Shown one piece after another: positions 1 through 10,315 of a stretch of DNA of 64,000 nt (within the stretch, counting starts at the first letter, position 1; each line of letters begins with the position of its first letter). This DNA comes from Agromyces sp. Soil535 (GTDB lineage: Bacteria > Actinomycetota > Actinomycetes > Actinomycetales > Microbacteriaceae): assembly GCF_001428255.1 (NCBI RefSeq), contig NZ_LMRW01000028.1, positions 1-64,000 of the forward strand, written 5' to 3'. Below the pieces are notes generated by a model. It did not search any database. It saw only the letters and a list, made by a program, of their open reading frames with translations, and was not told the DNA's origin. Both the position numbers and the translations under genes were made by a program.

Positions 1-78
1 GCTCACCCGCAACCGCGACGCGACGGCAACCTCGGCGAACCCCTGCTCAAACAACGCTACCGCCTGCTGCGCTGCCCC
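1..78 (-). other. Possible helix-turn-helix fragment of a transposase or regulator, cut by window edge
   Basis: Read on the minus strand from position 78 to the window edge, this stretch is open and reads GAAQQAVALFEQGFAEVAVA followed by SRLRVS. That resembles the N-terminal helix-turn-helix of IS3/IS630-type transposases or similar regulators. A TGA lies at 81-79 and no ATG or GTG start follows it, so the start is unclear or the gene is broken. Only 26 codons are visible. The neighbouring long inverted repeat (107-162) would fit an element end, but this is inference. Confidence 0.3.
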
Positions 79-106
79 TCAGACAACAAACTTCGTGGAT
101 GCATAC

Positions 107-162
107 AACTGCTCCCCGGGAATCGGAACTGAATTTCTCAGTCCAACTCCCGGGGAGCAGTT
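107..162. terminator. Long perfect inverted repeat downstream of livF
   Basis: Two 15-nt arms (107-121 and 148-162, AACTGCTCCCCGGGA and its exact reverse complement) enclose 26 nt. Those 26 nt contain a second, shorter stem (GGAACTGA against TCAGTCC with one bulge). The repeat lies 31 nt beyond the livF stop, so it can act as the terminator of the liv operon. It could also be the end of the element suspected at 1-78. There is no long T-run. Confidence 0.6.
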
Positions 163-193
163 CAGGCATCCGCCCCCTTCGGGTTCGGTCGGG

Positions 194-961
194 TCAGTCC
201 TGCCCGAGCGTGCCCAGGTACAAGCCGATGACTTTCGGGTCGTTCAGCAGGTCGCGACCGGTGCCCGTGTACGCATCGCGGCCCTGGTCGAGCACGTAGC
301 CGCGGTCGCAGATCTGCAGGCAGCGGCGGGCGTTCTGCTCGACCATGATGGTCGTGACGCCCGCACGGTTGATCTCCTTGACACGCAGGAACGCCTCGTC
401 CTGACGCACCGGCGACAGCCCCGCGGAGGGCTCATCGAGGAGCAGGACGTGCGGCCCCATCATGAGCGCACGGGACATGGCGACCATCTGGCGCTCACCG
501 CCCGAGAGGGAGCCCGCCCGCTGGCCGAGTCGCTTGCCGAGCTCGGGGAAGATCTCGGTGACGAACGCCAATCGCTCCTTCAGCCCCTTGGGCTTCTGGA
601 AGAGGCCCATCTCGAGGTTCTCCTGGATCGTGAGCGAGGGGAACACGTTGTTCGTCTGCGGCACGAAGCCGACGCCCTTCGCGACCAGCTTGTTCGCCTT
701 CTGGTTGGTGATCTCCTCGCCGTTCAGGCGGACGGCGCCCTCGCGCACCTTCACGAGTCCGAAGATCGACTTTAGGAGCGTCGACTTTCCGGCGCCGTTC
801 GGTCCGATGATGCCGATGAGCTCGCCCTGCCTCGCAAGGAGGGAGCAGGAGTTCAGGATATTCACGCCGGGCAGGTAGCCCGCCGTGACCGTCTCGACCT
901 CGACGACCGGCTCGGCGACGGGTTCGAGCACGGCGCCGGCGGTGGGTTCACTGTTCGTCAT
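194..961 (-). CDS. livF: Branched-chain amino-acid ABC transporter, ATP-binding protein LivF
   Basis: Cytoplasmic ATPase of a HAAT-family importer; with LivG it powers uptake through LivH/LivM. The 255-residue protein has Walker A GPNGAGKS (53-60), signature LSGGE (152-156) and Walker B LLLDEP (173-178). It is slightly longer than the usual ~235 because of a ~20-residue N-terminal extension rich in Glu, Val and Pro. The ATG at 961 has an AAGGAG site about 7 nt upstream and overlaps the end of livG by 14 nt, so the two are probably translationally coupled. It is the last gene of livH-livM-livG-livF. No periplasmic binding protein (LivJ/K) is seen in this window, and the substrate cannot be fixed from sequence alone. 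Confidence 0.93.
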   Translation of the reverse strand: MTNSEPTAGAVLEPVAEPVVEVETVTAGYLPGVNILNSCSLLARQGELIGIIGPNGAGKSTLLKSIFGLVKVREGAVRLNGEEITNQKANKLVAKGVGFVPQTNNVFPSLTIQENLEMGLFQKPKGLKERLAFVTEIFPELGKRLGQRAGSLSGGERQMVAMSRALMMGPHVLLLDEPSAGLSPVRQDEAFLRVKEINRAGVTTIMVEQNARRCLQICDRGYVLDQGRDAYTGTGRDLLNDPKVIGLYLGTLGQD

Positions 962-1862
962 CGATGAGCTCCTTCAAGACCTCGACGTGCTCGGTGTCCG
1001 TTGCGCCGAGGTCGGCGTCGTGGTGGGCGCCGAGGTAGGCGTCGATCACGGCCGGGTCCTCCATGACCGTGTGCGGGTCGCCCTCTGCGACGATCTTGCC
1101 CTCCGCCATGACGAGGACCCAGTCGGCGATGTGGCGCACCATGTGCATGTCGTGCTCGACGAAGAGCACGGTCATGCCCTGCGACTTCAGGTTGAGGATG
1201 TGGTCGAGCAGGGACTGCGTGAGCGCCGGGTTGACGCCCGCCATCGGCTCGTCGAGCATCACGAGCGTCGGGTCGCTCATGAGCGCCCTGGCCATCTCGA
1301 GGAGCTTGCGCTGGCCCCCGGAGAGGCTCGCCGCATAGTCGTCCTTCTTGGTGTCCAGCTTGAACCGACCGAGGAGTTCGACCGCCTTGGCGTCGATCTC
1401 GTCCTCCTGCTTGCGCCAGATGAATGGCAGCAGCGAGCGGAACAGGTTCTCGCCCGACTGCCCCTTCGCACCGAGCTTCATGTTGTCCAAGACGGTGAGG
1501 AGGCCGAGCGCCTTGGTGAGCTGGAAGGTGCGGATGAGCCCCATGCGCGCCACCCGGTAGGCGGGCACGTGCGCGAGCGAACGACCGTCGAACTCCCACT
1601 TGCCCTCGTCGGGCTTGTCGAAGCCCGTGAGCAGGTTGAAGAACGTGGTCTTGCCGGCACCGTTCGGGCCGATGAGGGCCGTGATCGCACCGCGTGGGAC
1701 CTCGACGTGCTCGACGTCGACGGCGGTGAGGCCGCCGAAGGTGCGCTTCACACTGTCGGCGATGAGGATCGGGTCGACCTTGCGGCAGCCCGGGCCCGCG
1801 TCGCCCACGTGGAGGCCCGTGGTCTTCACCGGCTTGGACGTGGGAGTGACGTTACTTGACAA
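948..1862 (-). CDS. livG: Branched-chain amino-acid ABC transporter, ATP-binding protein LivG
   Basis: Second ATPase of the importer, 304 residues against a usual ~255-290. Walker A GPNGAGKT is at 65-72, followed by LSGGQ and the Walker B region MLDEPMAGVNP typical of LivG. The N-terminal ~30 residues before the core domain are poorly conserved. The best-supported start is a TTG at 1862, preceded by AAGGAG at about 7 nt and overlapping the last 11 nt of livM. A GTG further in is an alternative. The overlaps with livM upstream and livF downstream indicate one transcript. Confidence 0.92.
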   Translation of the reverse strand: MSSNVTPTSKPVKTTGLHVGDAGPGCRKVDPILIADSVKRTFGGLTAVDVEHVEVPRGAITALIGPNGAGKTTFFNLLTGFDKPDEGKWEFDGRSLAHVPAYRVARMGLIRTFQLTKALGLLTVLDNMKLGAKGQSGENLFRSLLPFIWRKQEDEIDAKAVELLGRFKLDTKKDDYAASLSGGQRKLLEMARALMSDPTLVMLDEPMAGVNPALTQSLLDHILNLKSQGMTVLFVEHDMHMVRHIADWVLVMAEGKIVAEGDPHTVMEDPAVIDAYLGAHHDADLGATDTEHVEVLKELIDDEQ

Positions 1863-2835
1863 AGGCCAACTCCTTCTTGTTTCCGAAGATGCCCTGGGGC
1901 ATGAACACCACGATCAACATGATCGCGACGCCGACAAGGATGAACCTGAGCTGGCCGGCCTGCACCTGCGACATGAAGGGGAGCCAGCCCGCCTCCACCG
2001 CACGGGCGACGAAGCCCGAGAAGAAGGAGATCAATACCCAGAATATCATCGACCCGATGACCGGCCCCAGGATCGTGGCCGCTCCACCGAGCAGCAGGAT
2101 CGCGTAGACGAAGAACGTGAGCGACGTCTGGTAGTTCGCCGGCACCACCGCTCGCGGCATGATGAAGATCATGCCCGCGATGGTCCCGTACACGCCACCC
2201 AGGATGAGGCTCTGCATCTTGTACGAGTAGACGTTCTTGCCGAGGGCGCGGACGGCGTCCTCGTCTTCCCGGATGCCCTTGATGACGCGGCCCCAAGGGC
2301 TGCGCATGATGAGCCAGGTGATCACGGCGAAGATGACCACGAGCGTCCAGCCCACGATGCGGATCCACCAGTCGAACGCGTTGTACGTGAACGGGCCGAA
2401 GCCGTAGCTGCCAGGTGGAATCGGGTTCAGAGCTGCGAAGCCGTCCTTGTAGCCCTGCAGGCCGCTCGCCGAGCCCGTGAGCGCGTCGAAGGTGTTCGTC
2501 GTGAAGATGAGCCGCAGGATCTCCGCCGCGGCGATCGTGACGATCGCGAGGTAGTCGGCCCGGAGGCGCAGCGTCGGAATACCGAGGATCAGGGCGAAGA
2601 TCACGGATGCCCCGACGGCCACGAGCACGGCCGCCCACACGGGGAACCCGAACGAGAGGATGGAGATCGCGTAGCCGTATGCGCCGAGGGCGATGAAGCC
2701 CGCCTGACCGAAGTTCAGGAGGCCCGTGTAGCCGAAGTGGATCGCCAGGCCCAGGGCGGCGAGTGCGTAGGCCGCGGTGGTGGGGCTGATGACCTCCTGC
2801 GCCGCGTTGGAGAAGATTGCAAGCCAATCGATCAT
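1852..2835 (-). CDS. livM: Branched-chain amino-acid ABC transporter, permease LivM
   Basis: Inner-membrane permease of 327 residues with about eight to nine hydrophobic segments and the conserved LivM stretch around GYTGLLNFGQAGFIALGAYG near residue 35. It pairs with LivH to form the channel. The ATG has a strong AAGGAGG site 8 nt upstream. It starts 12 nt after the livH stop and its own stop overlaps livG. Length and motif order are normal for the family. Confidence 0.93.
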   Translation of the reverse strand: MIDWLAIFSNAAQEVISPTTAAYALAALGLAIHFGYTGLLNFGQAGFIALGAYGYAISILSFGFPVWAAVLVAVGASVIFALILGIPTLRLRADYLAIVTIAAAEILRLIFTTNTFDALTGSASGLQGYKDGFAALNPIPPGSYGFGPFTYNAFDWWIRIVGWTLVVIFAVITWLIMRSPWGRVIKGIREDEDAVRALGKNVYSYKMQSLILGGVYGTIAGMIFIMPRAVVPANYQTSLTFFVYAILLLGGAATILGPVIGSMIFWVLISFFSGFVARAVEAGWLPFMSQVQAGQLRFILVGVAIMLIVVFMPQGIFGNKKELAFVK

Positions 2836-2847
2836 GTTCGGTCCTCC

Positions 2848-4179
2848 TTAGCCGATTCTCTCGCGGCGACCGAGGATGCCCTGCGGTCGGAACAGCAGCA
2901 CGAGGATCAGCACGATCAGTGCGCCCACGTACTTCATGTCGGATGGCAGCCACAGCGTCGACATCTCGATGAAGATACCCACGACCAGGGAGCCCACCAA
3001 GGCGCCGAACGCAGTGCCGAGACCACCGAGCGTGACCGCGGCGAAGATGAGCAGCAGGATCTGGAAGCCCATGTCCCAGCTCACGCCCGGCCGGAAGTAG
3101 GCCCAGAGGATGCCGGAGAGGCCGGCCAGCGCCGCACCGGTCACCCAGACGATGCGGATGACGCGGTCGACGTCGATGCCGCTCGCCGCGGCGAGGCTCG
3201 CGTTGTCGGACACCGCGCGGGTGGCCTTGCCGAGGCGCGTGCGCAGCAGGAAGTACGCGACCGCGAGAAGCACCACGATGCTCGTCGCCATGCTCGCGAC
3301 GTCGATCCAGGAGAGCGTGATCGGCCCGAGGTGGATGTCGGACGGGATCGTCGCGCCCGGCAACTGCCTGGTCGAGCCGCCGTAGAAGAACTGGTAGGTG
3401 TACCGGATCGCGAGCGACAGGCCGATGCTCACGATCATGAGCGGGATCAGCGCGACCCCTCGCCGCCGGAGCGGCTTCCAGATCACGGCATCCAACGTCC
3501 AGCCCAGGCCGGCGCTCAGCACGATGGCGATGATGATCGCGAGCCAGATCGGCAACGCGAGATCCACGCCGAACGTGAGCACCATCAAGGCGCCGAACGT
3601 GACCATCTCGGCGTGGGCGAAGTTCGAGAGCCCAGTCGTGCCGAAGATCAGCGAGAGCCCGATCGCCGCAAGGGCGAGGAGGAGTCCGAAGTTCAGGCCG
3701 TTGATGAACCGGATGAGCACCTGCGCCGAAAAGTCTGTGGTGGTTCGCTGACCCTCGCCGAGGAAGAAGTTCACCGCCCTGAGCTTGGTGAGCCCGAACT
3801 CGGACGTGACGGTCGCCTCGCCCTCGGCGACGACGACGCCCTCGGGGAGGGTGTCCTCGTCGAGCGTGATCTCGTACTCGCCCTTCTCGGGGACGCCGAT
3901 GCGCCACCTGCCGTCGGCGTCCGTCTCGGTCTCGGCCTCGAAGCCGCCGCCCTCGACCGTGATACGAACGCCTTCGATCGGTTCATCCTCGAAGGTCACG
4001 TTGCCCGTGAAGAAGTACTCGAACTCCTCTTCCTCGGATGCCGCTGCGCCCGTACTCCCATCCTCCGCCATCGCAGGGGACGCTGCGATGCCGGACAGAG
4101 TGAGTGCGGACAACAGGATTCCGAGGAGGATGAGCCACCTCCCGGGTGACCGTGTGGCGACTGATTGCGTGGGTTCCAC
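2848..4179 (-). CDS. livH: LivH permease with an N-terminal secreted carboxypeptidase-regulatory-like domain
   Basis: Residues ~150-443 are a normal LivH permease (LNFGLLLALAAIGLSLIFG, SNFAHAEMV, C-terminal FRPQGILGR). Ahead of it is an extra region: a signal-like hydrophobic segment (~15-38, ending ASPAMA), an acidic linker, then a ~90-residue beta domain (~55-145) with the pattern of CarboxypepD_reg/transthyretin-like folds (GNVTFEDEPIEGVRITVEGG ... TDADGRWRIGVPEKGEYEI). The usual LivH is ~290 residues; this protein is 443. I chose the GTG at 4179 because GGAGG lies 4 nt upstream. An ATG in the same frame further upstream (4332) would add 51 unlikely residues. The extra domain should lie outside the cell, where it could dock a binding protein or the wall (inference). 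First gene of the liv operon. Confidence 0.88.
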   Translation of the reverse strand: MEPTQSVATRSPGRWLILLGILLSALTLSGIAASPAMAEDGSTGAAASEEEEFEYFFTGNVTFEDEPIEGVRITVEGGGFEAETETDADGRWRIGVPEKGEYEITLDEDTLPEGVVVAEGEATVTSEFGLTKLRAVNFFLGEGQRTTTDFSAQVLIRFINGLNFGLLLALAAIGLSLIFGTTGLSNFAHAEMVTFGALMVLTFGVDLALPIWLAIIIAIVLSAGLGWTLDAVIWKPLRRRGVALIPLMIVSIGLSLAIRYTYQFFYGGSTRQLPGATIPSDIHLGPITLSWIDVASMATSIVVLLAVAYFLLRTRLGKATRAVSDNASLAAASGIDVDRVIRIVWVTGAALAGLSGILWAYFRPGVSWDMGFQILLLIFAAVTLGGLGTAFGALVGSLVVGIFIEMSTLWLPSDMKYVGALIVLILVLLFRPQGILGRRERIG

Positions 4180-4348
4180 TGCACCTCCAAGGGTCCCGGA
4201 GGCTGTTGGCCTTCCCGGTCCGGTCTTTCCCATCGACGTCATCGTCGACAGTACGTGCCGATTATGTCCCAAGTGTTTCATCCATGAGCACAATGGCCCT
4301 CGATTGTTATCCGTGGAATGCCTGCCGCGCAAACTCGCTTAACATTGA

Positions 4349-5911
<1,563 letters not shown>

Positions 5912-5917
5912 CGGTCA

Positions 5918-5944
5918 GCGTGGCGCGGCGGAGCCGCGACACGC
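5918..5944 (+). terminator. Stem-loop after guaB
   Basis: Arms 5918-5929 and 5933-5944 (GCGTGGCGCGGC / GCCGCGACACGC) pair at 11 of 12 positions around a GGA loop, 7 nt past the guaB stop. There is no U-tract, as is common in high-GC actinobacterial terminators. Confidence 0.55.
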
Positions 5945-6057
5945 TTCCGTCAGAAGGGCGGCAGCCGTAGCGTTCGCGACGCGCCAGCGTTGCGAAGCGT
6001 GCCGCGGCAGACCCAGGACGAGACGCCGACGCACTGGTGCGGGACGGGTCGGCCGGT

Positions 6058-6086
6058 TTCGAGCTGCCCCTCCGCGGCTCCTCAAC
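6058..6086. repeat. Diverged REP-like copy at the 3' end of the aminotransferase gene
   Basis: TTCGAGCTGCCCCTCC followed by GCGGCTCCTCAAC resembles the two repeat copies at 10245-10315 (TCGAG..GCCC....GGCTCCTC.ACC). It overlaps the stop region of the minus-strand aminotransferase and may serve as its terminator. Confidence 0.4.
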
Positions 6087-7242
6087 GAGCGACTCTTGCC
6101 TCCGCCAGCCGCGTCACCGCCTCGTCCAGCACCTCCGGCGTGCACGCGAAGTTGAGCCGCGCATGCCCGCGGCCGACGACCGCTCCGAACTTGGGTCCCG
6201 GCTCGAGGGCGACCCTGGCGTGCTCCAGTGCGTAGGAGGCGGGGTCGTCGCCCCAGCCGAGCGCCGTGAGGTCGAGCCACGCGAGGTAGGTGGCGTCGGG
6301 CATCCGGTAGCGCACGCCGGGCAGCTCCTCGGCGAGGAGGTCGGCGAGGAGCCGCCGATTGTCGTCCAGGCTCGCGAGCACGCCGTCGAGCCACGGACCG
6401 CCGTCCCGGAACGCGGCGATCGAGGCGAGCGCCCCGAACTGGCCCATGCGCCATTCGACCTCGTACGGGAAGGACGTCCTCACGCGGTCCCCGCGTTCGC
6501 TCGCCGTGACGACGAGGGCGCACTTCAGTCCCGCGAGGTTGAAGGCCTTGCTCGCGGCGGTGACGGCGATGCCGTGATCGCGGGCGGCATCCGAGACCAT
6601 GAGGAAGGGCGTGTACGTCGTGCCCGGCTGCACCAGCGGCCCGTGCACCTCGTCGGCGACGATCGTCACGCCGAACCCCGCTGCGAGATCGGCGAGGGCG
6701 GCGAGCGAGCCGCGGTCGGGCACCCAGCCGATGGGGTTGTGCGGGTTGCACAGGATCATGGCGCGGGCGCCCCCCGCGAAGGCGGCCTCGATCCCGAGCA
6801 GGTCGAACTCCCAGCCCTCGTCGATCCCGCCGGCCATCGGGACTTCGACCACGCGGCCGCCGGCCTCGGTGACGAGGTCGAAGAACGGCGGGTAGATGGG
6901 CGAGGTGATGACGACGCCGTCCCCGGGGTTCGTCACCCGCCGGAGCACCTCGACGATCCCCAGGCTGACGTCGGCAGTGCAGGTGACGCGAGCGGGGTCG
7001 ACGTCCCAGCCGAGCCTCGACGCGGCGAACCCCTGGAACGCCTCGGCCACGGGCCGGCTGCCCGCGTTGTACCCGGTGTCGGAGCGGTGTACGGCCGCGA
7101 TGAGGGCATCGGCGATCGGCTCGGCGAGGGGGTAGTCCATCTCGGCGATTGGCAGCGGCAGCACGTCGGCGGGGAACGTCCGCCACTTGGAGCTCGTTCT
7201 CGTCCGCAGGAGATCGATCGGGTCCGCGGCGATGCGTTGCAT
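6082..7242 (-). CDS. PatB/MalY-type PLP aminotransferase (probable C-S lyase)
   Basis: Fold-type I PLP enzyme of the MalY/PatB subfamily, 386 residues, a typical length. Visible features are LPLPIAEMDYPLAEPI near the N-terminus (PatB signature), NPHNPIGWV (165-173), ADEVHGPL (196-203) and the PLP-binding SKAFN with Lys232. Members cleave cystathionine or related C-S bonds, giving homocysteine/thiols plus pyruvate and ammonia, and some have regulatory roles. The ATG at 7242 was chosen because homology starts directly after it; upstream codons in frame are not family-like. It is divergent from the ABC-F gene. The substrate cannot be told from sequence alone. Confidence 0.88.
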   Translation of the reverse strand: MQRIAADPIDLLRTRTSSKWRTFPADVLPLPIAEMDYPLAEPIADALIAAVHRSDTGYNAGSRPVAEAFQGFAASRLGWDVDPARVTCTADVSLGIVEVLRRVTNPGDGVVITSPIYPPFFDLVTEAGGRVVEVPMAGGIDEGWEFDLLGIEAAFAGGARAMILCNPHNPIGWVPDRGSLAALADLAAGFGVTIVADEVHGPLVQPGTTYTPFLMVSDAARDHGIAVTAASKAFNLAGLKCALVVTASERGDRVRTSFPYEVEWRMGQFGALASIAAFRDGGPWLDGVLASLDDNRRLLADLLAEELPGVRYRMPDATYLAWLDLTALGWGDDPASYALEHARVALEPGPKFGAVVGRGHARLNFACTPEVLDEAVTRLAEARVAR

Positions 7243-7314
7243 ATTCCCAGCATGCCCGATCGTCGGCGCGGCGGCACGGACGATTCGATGGTGGCGCCGG
7301 ATGCCCCGCGGCGG

Positions 7315-7320
7315 TAGTCT
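7315..7320 (+). promoter_or_regulatory. Candidate -10 box for the ABC-F gene
   Basis: TAGTCT fits the actinobacterial TAnnnT -10 pattern and lies 53 nt before the ATG, leaving a leader of about 45 nt. Confidence 0.45.
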
Positions 7321-7373
7321 GATCGGCTGCCCCAGTGCGCCGCGGCCGATGCCGTGAATCGAACGGAACACCC

Positions 7374-9074
7374 ATGGGCTTCATCGACGTCAACGGCGTC
7401 TCCCTCTCGCTGCCGGACGGCCGGCCGCTGCTCACCGACCTCGCGTTCCGTGTGAGCGAGGGGCGCACCACCGCGCTCATCGGGGCGAACGGGGCCGGCA
7501 AGTCGACGCTGCTGCGCGTCATCCGCGGCGAGCTCAGGCCCGACGAGGGAAGCGTGCAGGTCGACGGCGGGCTCGGCGTGATGGACCAGTTCGTCGGCAC
7601 GGGAAGCACGACGCCTGGGGTCGCGCAGACGGTTGCCGGCCTGCTCGTGTCGGTGGCGCCTCGACGGGTGCGCGACGCGGCGCTCGAGCTCGAGGCATCC
7701 GAGGATGCGCTCATCGAACGCGACGACACCACGACGCAGATGCGGTATGCGACCGCGCTCGCCGAGTATGCGGAGGCCGGGGGCTACGACCAGGAAGTCG
7801 TCTGGGACCACTGCACGATGGCCGCGCTCGGGATCCCTTTCGAACGGGCGAGGTGGCGGGATCTCGTCAGCCTCTCGGGCGGAGAGCAGAAGCGGCTCGC
7901 GCTCGAGGCGCTGCTGCGCGGGCCCGAGCAGGTGCTGTTGCTCGACGAGCCCGACAACTCGCTCGACGTGCCCGGCAAGCGCTGGCTCGAGGCCGAGCTG
8001 CGCTCCACGCCCAAGACCGTGCTGCTCGTCTCGCACGACCGCGAGCTGCTGGCGCGCGCGGCCGACCGCATCGTGACGCTCGAGCTCGGGGCAGCCGGCA
8101 ACACCGCATGGGTGCACGGCGGCAGTTTCGAGGGCTACCACGAGGCGCGCGAGGAGCGGTTCGCACGGCTCGACGAGCTGCGCAGGCGGTGGGACGAGCA
8201 GCATGCCGCCCTGAAGACGCTCGTCGCGACGCTCAAGGTGAAGGCGAAGTACAACGACGGCATGGCCTCGCGCTACCAGGCGGCGGTGACGCGCCTGCGC
8301 AAGTTCGAGGAGGCCGGTCCGCCCGAGGAACGGCCGCCGGCGCGCGCCGTCTCCATGCGACTGCGCGGGTCGCGCACCGGCAAGCGCGCGGTGGTGTGCG
8401 ATGGCCTCGAGCTCTCAGGGCTCATGAAGCCGTTCGACCTCGAGGTCTGGTACGGCGACCGGGTCGCGGTGCTCGGTTCCAACGGCTCCGGCAAGTCGCA
8501 CTTCCTGCGCCTGCTCGCGGGCGGCGGCACCGAGCCCGACCGCACCCTCGGGCACGTCACGACCGTGGGCGAGACGCTCGCCCACGTGCCGCACGAGGGT
8601 CGCGCCGTGCTCGGCGCGCGGGTCGTGCCGGGATGGTTCGCGCAGAACCACGAGCATCCGGAGTTCCGCGGGCGCACACTGCTCGACATCCTGCATCGCG
8701 GCGACGCGAACCGCGAGGGCATGGCGCGCGAGGCGGCGAGCTCCGCCCTCGACCGGTACGGCCTCGCGGCATCCGCCGGGCAGCGGTTCGAGTCGCTGTC
8801 GGGTGGTCAGCAGGCGCGGCTGCAGATCCTGTTGCTCGAGCTCTCGGGCGCCACGCTGCTGCTGCTCGACGAGCCCACCGACAACCTCGACCTCGTCTCG
8901 GCGGAGGCGCTCGAAGATGCGCTCTCGCGGTTCGACGGCACGGTGCTCGCGGTGACGCACGACCGCTGGTTCACGCGCAGCTTCGACCGGTTCGTGGTGT
9001 TCCGCTCCGACGGCGAGGTCGTCGAGACGGATGCCCCGGCCTGGGACGAGGCGCGGGTCGCAAGGGAGCGCTGA
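7374..9074 (+). CDS. ABC-F family ATPase
   Basis: Soluble tandem ABC protein with no membrane segments, 566 residues. First Walker A GANGAGKS is at 37-44; the second, GSNGSGKSHF, is near 370 and has Ser-His where Ser-Thr is usual. Two signatures (LSGGEQ and LSGGQQ) and two LLLDEP Walker B motifs are present. A charged helical linker (~260-320) joins the halves, as in ABC-F proteins that act at the ribosomal E site; some members protect against ribosome-targeting antibiotics. Which subgroup this belongs to is not clear. The ATG at 7374 is preceded by GGAACACCC, a weak ribosome-binding site. It stands alone between a divergent aminotransferase and guaB3. Confidence 0.87.
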   Translation: MGFIDVNGVSLSLPDGRPLLTDLAFRVSEGRTTALIGANGAGKSTLLRVIRGELRPDEGSVQVDGGLGVMDQFVGTGSTTPGVAQTVAGLLVSVAPRRVRDAALELEASEDALIERDDTTTQMRYATALAEYAEAGGYDQEVVWDHCTMAALGIPFERARWRDLVSLSGGEQKRLALEALLRGPEQVLLLDEPDNSLDVPGKRWLEAELRSTPKTVLLVSHDRELLARAADRIVTLELGAAGNTAWVHGGSFEGYHEAREERFARLDELRRRWDEQHAALKTLVATLKVKAKYNDGMASRYQAAVTRLRKFEEAGPPEERPPARAVSMRLRGSRTGKRAVVCDGLELSGLMKPFDLEVWYGDRVAVLGSNGSGKSHFLRLLAGGGTEPDRTLGHVTTVGETLAHVPHEGRAVLGARVVPGWFAQNHEHPEFRGRTLLDILHRGDANREGMAREAASSALDRYGLAASAGQRFESLSGGQQARLQILLLELSGATLLLLDEPTDNLDLVSAEALEDALSRFDGTVLAVTHDRWFTRSFDRFVVFRSDGEVVETDAPAWDEARVARER

Positions 9075-9104
9075 AGGTCAGCCGTAGGCAGGGGACCCGT
9101 TCGC

Positions 9105-9110
9105 TAGGGT
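9105..9110 (+). promoter_or_regulatory. -10 box immediately before guaB3 (likely leaderless)
   Basis: TAGGGT is followed by exactly 6 nt and then the GTG start at 9117, so transcription would begin at or next to the start codon. No Shine-Dalgarno site is present. Confidence 0.6.
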
Positions 9111-9116
9111 TGAAGG

Positions 9117-10241
9117 GTGACCCAGGAGATCGAGATCGGCCGCTCCAAGCGGGGCCGTCGCGTCTACGCGTTCGACGACATCGCCATCGTGCCGAGCCGG
9201 CGCACGCGCGACCCCGAGGACGTCTCGGTCGGCTGGTCGATCGACGCCTACCAGTTCGACATCCCGTTCCTCGCGGCCCCCATGGACTCGGTGGTGTCGC
9301 CGCGCACGGCGATCATGATGGGCCAGCTCGGCGGCCTCGGCGTGCTCGACCTCGAGGGGCTCTGGACCCGCTACGAGGACCCCGAACCCGTGCTCGTCGA
9401 GATCCGCGGCCTCAGGCCCGAGCGGGCGACGGCACGGATGCAGCAGCTGTACGCCGAGCCCATCAAGCCCGACCTCGTGACGGCACGCCTCGCCGAGATC
9501 CGCGCGGCCGGCGTGACCGTCGCCGGCGCGCTCTCGCCGCAGCGCACGCAGGAGCTCTACGAGACCGTCGTCGCTGCCGGCGTCGACCTCTTTGTCATCC
9601 GGGGCACCACCGTGTCGGCCGAGCACGTCTCGAAGAACGTCGAGCCGCTGAACCTCAAGAAGTTCATCTACGAGCTCGACGTGCCGGTCATCGTGGGCGG
9701 CGCGGCCACGTACACGGCCGCACTGCACCTCATGCGCACGGGCGCGGCGGGCGTGCTCGTCGGCTTCGGCGGCGGCGCGGCGTCGACCACGCGTGCGACG
9801 CTCGGCATCCACGCGCCCATGGCGACGGCGGTGGCGGATGTCGCGGGCGCGCGTCGCGACTACCTCGACGAGTCCGGCGGCCGCTACGTGCACGTCATCG
9901 CCGACGGCGGAGTCGGCAAGTCGGGCGACATCGTGAAGGCCGTCGCCTGCGGCGCCGACGCGGTGATGCTCGGGGCCGCCCTCGCGCGCGCGACCGACGC
10001 CCCCGGAGGCGGGTACCACTGGGGCGCAGAGGCGCACCACACCAAGCTCCCGCGCGGCCAGCGCGTGCACGTGGGCCAGGTCGCCTCGCTCGAGGAGGTG
10101 CTCTACGGGCCGGCTCCCGCCGCCGACGGCACCGCCAACCTCGTGGGCGCGCTGCGCCGTTCGATGGCGACCACCGGGTACTCCGACCTCAAGGAGTTCC
10201 AGCGGGTCGAGGTCGTGGTGGCGCCCTACACGGGGGCCTAG
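9117..10241 (+). CDS. guaB3: GuaB3 family IMP dehydrogenase/GMP reductase-related protein
   Basis: 374-residue protein of the GuaB3 family found in actinobacteria next to guaB. It is a TIM-barrel IMPDH relative without CBS domains. It starts MTQEIEIGRSKRGRRVYAFD and contains SRRTRDPEDVSVGW, FLAAPMDSV and a C-terminal GALRRSMATTGY, all typical. Members of this family from cyanobacteria have been reported to have GMP-reductase-type activity; older work left the actinobacterial protein without clear IMPDH activity. The role in this organism is therefore uncertain, but purine salvage or balance is likely. The GTG at 9117 directly follows a -10 box, suggesting a leaderless transcript. Confidence 0.92.
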   Translation: MTQEIEIGRSKRGRRVYAFDDIAIVPSRRTRDPEDVSVGWSIDAYQFDIPFLAAPMDSVVSPRTAIMMGQLGGLGVLDLEGLWTRYEDPEPVLVEIRGLRPERATARMQQLYAEPIKPDLVTARLAEIRAAGVTVAGALSPQRTQELYETVVAAGVDLFVIRGTTVSAEHVSKNVEPLNLKKFIYELDVPVIVGGAATYTAALHLMRTGAAGVLVGFGGGAASTTRATLGIHAPMATAVADVAGARRDYLDESGGRYVHVIADGGVGKSGDIVKAVACGADAVMLGAALARATDAPGGGYHWGAEAHHTKLPRGQRVHVGQVASLEEVLYGPAPAADGTANLVGALRRSMATTGYSDLKEFQRVEVVVAPYTGA

Positions 10242-10244
10242 GAG

Positions 10245-10315
10245 TCGAGGCGCCCGCTGCGCGGGCTCCTCCACCCGACGGATTCGAGACGCCCGCTGCG
10301 TGGGCTCCTCAACCC
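10245..10315. repeat. Two tandem 32-nt REP-like repeats with internal hairpins
   Basis: Copy 1 (10245-10276) and copy 2 (10284-10315) share TCGAGRCGCCCGCTGCG then GGGCTCCTC and ACCC, with a period of 39 nt. In copy 1, GCCCGC and GCGGGC pair around TGC. They lie directly after guaB3 and can terminate its transcript. A diverged relative is at 6058-6086. Confidence 0.65.

Noticed and set aside
1826-3907. Long open frames overlapping livM/livH on both strands
   Set aside because: Shadow frames of the clearly recognisable permease genes; composition is Arg/His-rich without domains.
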